Of a stretch of DNA of 5,110 nt, positions 1-5,110 are shown piece by piece. The first letter of the stretch is position 1; each line of letters begins with the position of its first letter. Origin of the DNA: Legionella genomosp. 1 (lineage in GTDB: Bacteria > Pseudomonadota > Gammaproteobacteria > Legionellales > Legionellaceae); NCBI GenBank assembly GCA_945865355.1, contig CAMBDN010000186.1:1-5110 (forward strand), read 5' to 3'. The notes beneath the pieces are model-generated. The model saw only the letters and a list, made by a program, of their open reading frames with translations, was not told the origin of the DNA and ran no database searches. Position numbers and translations under genes: made by a program.

Positions 1-89
1 CTGGACTTTAGCCATTTTCCAGAATGATACAATCCATACCTCCCCGTAAATTCCATCCAAACAGTAGTGATTAGACACCTCAAGTGAGC

Positions 90-120
90 CCGCACGGGGA
101 CATCAAGACCTAACGTGCGG
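90..120. repeat. 7-bp inverted repeat upstream of the first gene
   Basis: CCGCACG at 90-96 is matched by CGTGCGG at 114-120 with a 17-base spacer. In RNA this would be a GC-rich stem with a large loop. No T-run follows the right arm directly, so it is not a convincing intrinsic terminator. It ends 15 bases before the -35 box of the downstream promoter, so it could be a regulator-binding site or the remains of the end of an upstream transcript. The role is inferred; only the repeat itself is visible. Confidence 0.35.
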
Positions 121-135
121 CAAGAAACCAATAAA

Positions 136-165
136 ATGACACATTGATAAAATTTTTGCTATAAT
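136..165 (+). promoter_or_regulatory. Extended -10 sigma-70 promoter of the 752-residue protein
   Basis: A perfect -10 box TATAAT lies at 160-165 and is preceded by TGC (157-159), which makes it an extended -10 element. A -35-like ATGACA (5 of 6 matches to TTGACA) is at 136-141, giving an 18-base spacer that is AT-rich. Transcription would start near 172, leaving a leader of about 30 bases before the ATG at 203. A competing TTGATA at 144-149 is only 10 bases from the -10 box and is too close to serve as the -35. The promoter looks housekeeping-type and fairly strong. Confidence 0.7.
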
Positions 166-190
166 TGTCACAATGAATCAAATCAAAGTT

Positions 191-196
191 AGAGGA
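191..196 (+). promoter_or_regulatory. Ribosome binding site for the 752-residue protein
   Basis: AGAGGA lies 6 bases before the ATG at 203. This good Shine-Dalgarno match supports that ATG. The ATG at 196 overlaps the site, is in another frame and meets a stop after eight codons. Confidence 0.7.
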
Positions 197-202
197 TGAA
201 TC

Positions 203-2461
203 ATGCGTATTCCATTGACTGAGCCGACGGCACCTAGGTATATCACCATCAACCACGAGACCAACCAGGTTCATCTGATGGTGCCTGTTGTGGGTGGACA
301 AGAAATCAGTACAGATAATACGTGTAAGGCAACAGTGGCCTTGAGGGAGTTTTTTGATGGTGGCGCACTGCGAGAATTAAATGCCTATAAAGAAGCATTA
401 GCCTTTGATATAGGATTGCTCGAGGCAGGTAATGCAGAGCGGATGGGTAAAGAAGTACGATTAGCGCAAATAGAAGCTTACATTGAAGCAGTTTCAGCAA
501 TGCGTATGAGCTTTGGTGATGCGATGACGGCTTTTCTTGGCAGACCGTCGAATTTATACAGTATTCAGTTACGTCCTCGCGCTCAAGACAGTCAATCACG
601 CGTAGTGAACCCTGTATTTAATGTGAACCGAACCAATAATGCGGCAGGAATCCCTCAATCCCGATTGTATAATGCCATGCATAGCACGTTTCCTACGACA
701 GTGGTGGCAGCAACTGACCCACGTACCCGTCTTACAACAGCCGTATTAAGTGCAATACCTGCAGGGCCAAGCTTTGCAGATATCCAACGAGCATTAGGTG
801 AACAGAGTTTAGCGCTCTTTGGGTTAGCCATCGATTTTACCCAACGCACCGATGGAACACCTGCAACCAAAGAGGTTATTGATACCCTCATGGGTTTTGG
901 AGCGGATGTTACACGAGAGGATTACATTGATGCTTTATTAGGTGCTTGTGCGCTTGATGTATGGGAAACGCTACCCACACCACCTTTTTATAGTATTCCA
1001 GCAGCAACGCCTGTGGATGAAAGAACAGAACGATTATCGATACTGGCCCAATTTTTTTTAGCGAACCTGAACGTGTATTGCAAAGCGCGTGGCATCAGTG
1101 GCCAAAATTTTGGGGTGGTTCTCGATGCATCACCTGATTTAAGTAATGGGTTAGTTAGTGTGGTATCCACAGCCTTAACGAATGGTGAGGACGTAGAAAG
1201 AGCCATTTGTAATTTTTGTACGGTGAATGCCGATATATTCGATTTATCACGCGCTATCAATGCAGAGGACTTGACATCCATTCGACAAACATTTGAACGC
1301 ACCTATCGTACCGTTACCGCTACCAATGAAAATCCACACATGGATGATTTTATGATTTTAGACTGTGGCGCGACAGGAGAAACAGCCAAATTTGTAACCC
1401 ATCAAGGCGCTATTTGTGTTAACTTTGCTGAAATCATTGACCCAACAGCCGCATCCAGTAATCCAGACTATTTTGCGAGTATTTGCGCTGATTTTGCAGA
1501 ACATCCTGCCGAGATACCACATAAAAACGAATGGGTTGCAGGCATTGTAGACATAGAGGCCGAGGCCCTGTTGGAAAGAATAACGGATGACCAATTTGAG
1601 CGTCTGCCCGATGCGGTCAAAGTAGCGTGCCGCGCACATCCGACATTCCAAATGCGCGACTTTTTACCTGGTGTGGCAAAGGGAAAACAAAACGAGGCCG
1701 ACGCTTTATTAACGGCATCATCTGGCAATAAACAAGCCTTGCTCAGAACCTCTGGTGTATTCACCGATTATTCCGGCCGAACCTTCAATTGTACGGCTTA
1801 TGAGTATGCGTATTGGGCCAAAGATACTCACATGTGCCGCATGCTAGAGCGTCACATGGATGATGAAACGAAGGCGTATATGTTGGCACGCATCGATGAA
1901 ATAGAGCGCATCGATGAAGCAACCGGTCAACCCATCGGTTTGGTTTACAGCCAAGCAGGCCAAGAGCATCGCAGCGCACACTTTGGTTTCACACCCCTCA
2001 AAGAAGCCTATCAGCGCTACCTTGCTGGCTATGATGCGTGGTCTGCCGCGCAAAATTGGGCTGCGATGAAGGCCGCTTGGATGGAAGTAGGCATTGCGCA
2101 GCGTGATATGCCGGTTCATGTGGTGAATGAATATTGCCACCCGGGGCGGTCGTTTTATCCCCTACCCGCGTTTAATGAGGCGGACTTGCCTAGAAACGTA
2201 AGATTTTATAATTATACGACTGACGCGATGCAACATTTGTTTCCATTGGTAATTTCGGGTTCTTCGGGCCTCGGACTAGATTGTGCATTATTTCGCGGTG
2301 GCGTGGGACGCGCGCTGGGTGACCGGCGCGGCGTTGCTACGACGGTTGCTGATTTGGCGGCCGTTAGCCACCTAGATGAAATGAGAACTGTCGACCTCAC
2401 GCGTTCGCGGGAGAACCTTCTGCCGACAGATCTAGAACCAAGTCATAGTATGCACGTTTAA
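203..2461 (+). CDS. Large uncharacterised cytoplasmic protein, possible secreted effector (752 aa)
   Basis: The function is unknown. The reading frame is long and uninterrupted, has a clear promoter and ribosome binding site, and ends in tandem stops. No signal peptide or membrane segment is visible, so the protein is soluble and either cytoplasmic or exported without a Sec signal. Visible blocks: a charged helical N-terminal part (about 45-112); a mixed middle part (about 115-500); a Trp/Tyr/Met-rich block at about 522-553 beginning DYSGRTF and including YEYAYWAKDTHM; a charged helix with several IDE/IER units (about 555-572); and a block at about 629-664 with AQRD, HVVNEYC and RSFYPLP. A Gly/Arg-rich stretch (698-710) precedes the tail. 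From memory, the blocks at 522-553 and 629-664 recur in uncharacterised Legionella proteins, some of them suspected type IV (Dot/Icm) substrates. I could not search this, and no enzyme motif is recognisable. The gene overlaps the convergent RT frame by 65 bases. Confidence 0.8.
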   Translation: MRIPLTEPTAPRYITINHETNQVHLMVPVVGGQEISTDNTCKATVALREFFDGGALRELNAYKEALAFDIGLLEAGNAERMGKEVRLAQIEAYIEAVSAMRMSFGDAMTAFLGRPSNLYSIQLRPRAQDSQSRVVNPVFNVNRTNNAAGIPQSRLYNAMHSTFPTTVVAATDPRTRLTTAVLSAIPAGPSFADIQRALGEQSLALFGLAIDFTQRTDGTPATKEVIDTLMGFGADVTREDYIDALLGACALDVWETLPTPPFYSIPAATPVDERTERLSILAQFFLANLNVYCKARGISGQNFGVVLDASPDLSNGLVSVVSTALTNGEDVERAICNFCTVNADIFDLSRAINAEDLTSIRQTFERTYRTVTATNENPHMDDFMILDCGATGETAKFVTHQGAICVNFAEIIDPTAASSNPDYFASICADFAEHPAEIPHKNEWVAGIVDIEAEALLERITDDQFERLPDAVKVACRAHPTFQMRDFLPGVAKGKQNEADALLTASSGNKQALLRTSGVFTDYSGRTFNCTAYEYAYWAKDTHMCRMLERHMDDETKAYMLARIDEIERIDEATGQPIGLVYSQAGQEHRSAHFGFTPLKEAYQRYLAGYDAWSAAQNWAAMKAAWMEVGIAQRDMPVHVVNEYCHPGRSFYPLPAFNEADLPRNVRFYNYTTDAMQHLFPLVISGSSGLGLDCALFRGGVGRALGDRRGVATTVADLAAVSHLDEMRTVDLTRSRENLLPTDLEPSHSMHV

Positions 2462-3643
2462 TAGACTGCTGAAGTAGTCCGGCGGCGTAAGCGGCCGGGC
2501 CAATGTCCCAACAAACCTCTAAAAACCATTCTAATAGTTCATGATACTGCCAACTTTGTGACGTCCTCACCCACCAGAGGGCCCAGCGGTGCAAGTAACT
2601 TCTGATTCGGCGGGCAGACAGCCCATCAATAACCATCCGCTTAACTTGCTCGCGTGCTTTCCGCAGCGTCCTTGGGTGTGGGACGATACGATCCAGCGCA
2701 GGCGTATGGTTATTCGTTGCAATGTCTGCCCCCCCCCCCTGCTCAATAAGGGCATATATTGCGCAATGCTAACCTGAATAACCTCTCGATCAACTGCCTG
2801 CTCTACCCTGGTGTTATCCGGGGTTTGCGTTCCCGGATAGTGTATACCTAAAAAATGAAAGCCCAGCTCGATACGACCTATACGCGTTTTTTTACGCGAT
2901 AAACGAAGACTGCGTTCTTTTAATACGGCCATCATGCGTTGTTTGCAACGCTGAAGTTGTCGTTTGGTGCGACATAAAATAAGAAGATCATCTTGATAAC
3001 GTAGATAGGTCACATCCATTGAATTAAATGCATCATCCATGGGCTTTAAATAAATGCCACTGAAAAATTGCGATAATGGCCCACGTAGTGCAATTCCGTG
3101 ATCTGGATTTTTGTATCCACGAGGTGTTTCAATCGGATTGATGATGATCTGCTCAAGCATGGACTGAACTTTTTCGTCGTTATAATGCTGCTTAATATCC
3201 TGAACCAACTGATGATGCGGGATTGATTTGTAAAACGATTTGATATCCGCGCGGATTAGATATTTTGGGTTTTGCTCCAGGAGCACCTGCCGAATTCGCT
3301 GCGTGGCAAGCCTCACCCCACTCGGACCATGGAGATGATAGCAATTGGGGTTCATCACATAGGGGAAGGTAGATTTTAATTGTTTGAGCAAAATATTCTG
3401 AAAAATTCGATCAGATAAATGCAGTTGATCAACCATCTCATCTGTAAAATAATGGCGCTTGAGATGGCGCGGTGTATAGCTGCCATCCACCATGGATTCA
3501 ACACCCTGCACCAGCCAGCTATCCATTTCCCGCGCCATGAAATGAACATCATGATTGGGGTTGGCATGGCGTTTTTGTTTGTGGATTTTCGCGAAAAGCT
3601 TACGGCCTGCGTCTAGCATTTCTGTGATATTCCATCGTTTCAT
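2397..3643 (-). CDS. Stand-alone RNA-directed DNA polymerase (reverse transcriptase), frameshifted at a G-tract
   Basis: This would copy RNA into DNA. The ATG at 3641-3643 opens a frame containing the RT blocks in order: fingers at about 57-90 (YTPRHLKR, then DQLHLSDRIFQN), motif A with IRADIKSFYKSI (catalytic D133), LRGPLSQFF (187-194), the active-site box YQDD (216-219), LRLSRKKTRIG (246-256) and GFHFLGIHY (261-269). The frame then enters 11 G at 2739-2729. Read straight on, it gives an unrelated tail and stops at 2567 (358 aa). With one more G or two fewer, it runs into GADIATNNHTPA, a Lys/Arg-rich helix (TLRKAREQVKRM) and a Trp-rich helical end, stopping at 2397-2399 (about 415 aa). This end resembles the thumb region of related RTs as I remember them. 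There is no HNH endonuclease domain, and no room for a group II intron RNA. The start has no strong Shine-Dalgarno site; the internal Met9 is an alternative. The class is uncertain: group II-like, or one of the unclassified or domesticated RTs. Confidence 0.85.
2729..2739 (-). repeat. Homopolymer tract of 11 G (mRNA sense) inside the RT gene
   Basis: Eleven C on the + strand are eleven G in the RT message. The tract lies at about codons 302-305, after the last catalytic block. The frames on the two sides differ by one base: lengths of 9 or 12 keep the RT open to 2397, while 11 gives the short form ending at 2567. Tracts like this change length by slipped-strand mispairing and can cause polymerase slippage. 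They are also a common place for sequencing errors. Confidence 0.9.
2815..2839 (-). repeat. 8-bp perfect inverted repeat within the RT coding region
   Basis: TATCCGGG at 2815-2822 is matched by CCCGGATA at 2832-2839 with a 9-base loop. In the RT message it would form a hairpin about 75 bases 5' of the G-tract. It lies in the coding region just after the GFHFLGIHY block. There is no U-run, so it is not a terminator. A role in translation or frameshifting is speculative, because stimulatory structures normally lie 3' of a slip site. Confidence 0.4.
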
Positions 3644-3683
3644 GTTGTTTTTATTCTTAGTGATGGGAGGTCAGTGAGCGACG

Positions 3684-3711
3684 TTGCCAAGGCTAATAAA
3701 ACGAGTATCTT
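3684..3711 (+). promoter_or_regulatory. Possible weak promoter for the transposase
   Basis: TTGCCA at 3684-3689 (5 of 6 to TTGACA) and TATCTT at 3706-3711 (4 of 6 to TATAAT) are separated by 16 bases, 40 bases before the ATG at 3752. The 108-base divergent region 3644-3751 must also hold the RT promoter on the other strand, but I see no convincing pair of boxes there. A poor promoter would be usual for a transposase. Confidence 0.35.
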
Positions 3712-3736
3712 AAGGTTCTAAAAAACTATACGGTAC

Positions 3737-3741
3737 AAGGA
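3737..3741 (+). promoter_or_regulatory. Ribosome binding site that decides the transposase start
   Basis: AAGGA lies 10 bases before the ATG at 3752, a workable distance. It is only 1 base from the in-frame TTG at 3743, which is too close. The ATG at 3752 is therefore the better start, and the longest open frame adds three residues that are probably not translated. Confidence 0.6.
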
Positions 3742-3751
3742 CTTGCCAGCA

Positions 3752-5104
3752 ATGACACCAGAAATTATATCAGTTTTAACCGCATTTGCACCCGTTTTTA
3801 CGCGTCCTACCTGGAAAAACATAAACATGCTTATGATTGGCGCCATTCTTTGTCGTGGGGCAAGACGTATCACGAGTATTTTACGTGTTATGGGCTTAAG
3901 CGAGGTTAAAAATTTCTCAAAATATCATCGTGTGTTAAGTCGCACACAGTGGAACAGTTTGGCTGCCAGCAAGATTTTATTCGGGCTCTTAATCAAGCTG
4001 TTGCCGGAAGCCTGGCCTAAGATTGTTGCTGTTGATGAAACACTGGAGCGCCGCCGCGGCAAGAAAATCAAGGCCAAGGGGGCATATCGGGATGCTGTCG
4101 CATCTAGTCAATCACGCGTGGTCATTTGCTTTGGTTTGAAATGGGAATGCATGACCTTGATAGTGCTACTCCCTTGGTGTAAAAGACCATGGGCACTGCC
4201 ATTTATGGTCATCCTCTCGCCTTCCAAAAAGTCGGATGAGGCGGCTGGAAAACGCCACAAGACATCGATAGACTGGACCATACAAATGGTGCGTTGTGTA
4301 AGCCGATGGTTAAACCGTGCCTCCTGGATTTTGGTTGGAGATGGTGCCTATGCCTGCATGGCGTTGGCCAAAATCTGTGTAAAAAGTGGCGCAATACTCA
4401 TATCAAGATTACGGCTGGATGCGCAATTATATGAATTCCCCAACATCAAACCGGTGAGAAAACGCGGAAGGAATCAAGTTAAAGGCCTGCGTATCCAGCT
4501 CAAGGAGTTACTGGCAGATCCAAGCCAAACATGGCAAACGCTTACAGTAAAGTGGTATGGTGGTGAACAAAGAACCATTGAGTGCTTAACCTTTGAATGC
4601 CTGTGGTATCATGCTGGCGAACTACCTTTAACGCTGCGAATTGTGCTGGTTAAAACACCAGGTGGTAAAAATGAGGCCGAGACATTTTTTAGTACGGACG
4701 TTACAAACTCGCCAACGCAAATTATCGAGTGGTTTGTTTTGCGCTGGAATATAGAGGTCACATTCGCGGAGACCCGCGCCCATTTAGGTATAGAGACTCA
4801 GCGACAATGGTCAGATAATGCTATTGCAAGAACAACGCCGATGCTTATGGTGCTGCTCTCAATATTGGTACTGGTTGCCGTTAAAATGAATAAAACTAAA
4901 AAATTATTAGTGCAAGAAGCAACGTCATGGTATGACAAAAAGGGCGAGCTAACTTTAGCTGATATAATCATGATCATAAGAAAATCAATATGGGTGAAAA
5001 TGTATTTTTCAATGTCTAAAAATCACGAAAATAATACGGACTCTTTAAAAATAACCGAAAAAAATGCTAACTTATTGATTTATCAGCTGGCCTTGGCCGC
5101 ATAA
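3752..5104 (+). CDS. IS4-like DDE transposase (450 aa)
   Basis: This is the transposase of an insertion sequence; it would cut and join the element's ends in a metal-dependent DDE reaction. Counting from the ATG at 3752, the first catalytic Asp is in AVDETLERRRGKK (D95) and the second in ILVGDGAYA (D197). The Glu is in RWNIEVTFAETR (E335). Around E335 the spacing F-x2-R-x3-E-x6-R matches the Y-R-E-K signature of IS4-type transposases, with Phe and Arg in place of Tyr and Lys. The stretch GKRHKTSIDWTIQMV between the two Asp is typical of the IS4/IS701-like group. A hydrophobic helix (about 363-378) and a Lys/Asn-rich AT-rich tail follow. The frame is unbroken and the length is normal for the family, so it may be active. 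It is transcribed divergently from the RT. Exact IS family naming would need a database comparison. Confidence 0.88.
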   Translation: MTPEIISVLTAFAPVFTRPTWKNINMLMIGAILCRGARRITSILRVMGLSEVKNFSKYHRVLSRTQWNSLAASKILFGLLIKLLPEAWPKIVAVDETLERRRGKKIKAKGAYRDAVASSQSRVVICFGLKWECMTLIVLLPWCKRPWALPFMVILSPSKKSDEAAGKRHKTSIDWTIQMVRCVSRWLNRASWILVGDGAYACMALAKICVKSGAILISRLRLDAQLYEFPNIKPVRKRGRNQVKGLRIQLKELLADPSQTWQTLTVKWYGGEQRTIECLTFECLWYHAGELPLTLRIVLVKTPGGKNEAETFFSTDVTNSPTQIIEWFVLRWNIEVTFAETRAHLGIETQRQWSDNAIARTTPMLMVLLSILVLVAVKMNKTKKLLVQEATSWYDKKGELTLADIIMIIRKSIWVKMYFSMSKNHENNTDSLKITEKNANLLIYQLALAA

Positions 5105-5110
5105 TTGGCT

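Larger units (their letters stand above)
3690..5110 (+). mobile_element. Insertion sequence, ends not determined
   Basis: The transposase gene implies an insertion sequence. The left end must lie somewhere between the RT start (3643) and 3752. The right end is probably past the window, since only 6 bases follow the stop codon. I could not find a credible pair of terminal inverted repeats or a target duplication, so the left boundary given is approximate. Confidence 0.5.

Noticed and set aside
590..603. A 14-base match, AGTCAATCACGCGT, shared with 4106-4119 in the transposase gene
   Set aside because: Both copies encode the same short peptide (SQSRVV) in unrelated proteins, and the match does not extend. 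I treat it as coincidence and not a template/variable repeat or recombination site.
306..2140. Open frames of 60-105 codons on the - strand across the first gene
   Set aside because: They lie opposite a long, well-supported coding frame, lack ribosome binding sites and show no recognisable protein features, so they are chance frames.
2212..2461. 3' end of the 752-residue gene as the variable region of a diversity-generating retroelement
   Set aside because: No second, A-substituted copy of this segment is found near the RT, and the C-lectin style variable-region signature is missing.
2479..2498. CCGGC/GCCGG stem just after the stop of the first gene as an intrinsic terminator
   Set aside because: The stem has only 5 pairs, no T-run follows on either strand, and it lies within the RT reading frame.
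2758..2767. Palindrome ATTGCGCAAT as an operator
   Set aside because: It is inside the RT coding sequence, is only 10 bases long, and is not near a promoter.
2397..3643. RT as the protein of a group II intron
   Set aside because: No domain V-like hairpin is visible 3' of the gene, there is no HNH domain, and the flanking genes leave no room for the intron RNA.
3684..5110. GCCAAGGC near 3687 and GGCCTTGGCC near the transposase stop as terminal inverted repeats
   Set aside because: Only 8 bases match, the right copy is inside the coding sequence, and similarity stops at once outside the core.

Overview
The window has three long genes and little else: a large cytoplasmic protein of unknown function on the + strand (203-2461), a stand-alone reverse transcriptase (RT) on the - strand (3643 down to 2397, broken by a frameshift), and an IS4-like DDE transposase on the + strand (3752-5104). 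The moderate GC content and bacterial promoter and ribosome-binding signals fit a bacterium. Blocks in the first protein resemble what I remember of uncharacterised Legionella proteins, and the RT resembles stand-alone RTs of the same group. I therefore lean towards a gammaproteobacterium of the order Legionellales or a related intracellular lineage. That placement comes from memory of the families and is not proven by the sequence.

Layout. Bases 1-202 are non-coding. They hold a 7-bp inverted repeat and a strong extended -10 promoter that drives the 752-residue protein. That gene ends in tandem stops (TAA TAG), and its last 65 bases overlap tail-to-tail with the end of the RT reading frame. 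The RT carries all the usual catalytic blocks, including a Y-x-D-D box. In the assembled sequence it changes frame at a run of 11 G (mRNA sense; 2729-2739). One more G, or two fewer, would join the catalytic part to a C-terminal helical domain and give about 415 residues. A 108-base divergent intergenic region (3644-3751) separates the RT from the transposase gene, which ends 6 bases before the window does.

Interpretation. This looks like an accessory region: an effector-like gene beside a mobile or domesticated RT and an insertion sequence. Nothing shows that the three genes work together. There is no room for an intact group II intron around the RT, and I found no template/variable repeat pair of a diversity-generating retroelement. 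The points most worth a second look are the G-tract, which could be an on/off switch, a slippage site, decay or a sequencing error, and the unclear class of the RT.
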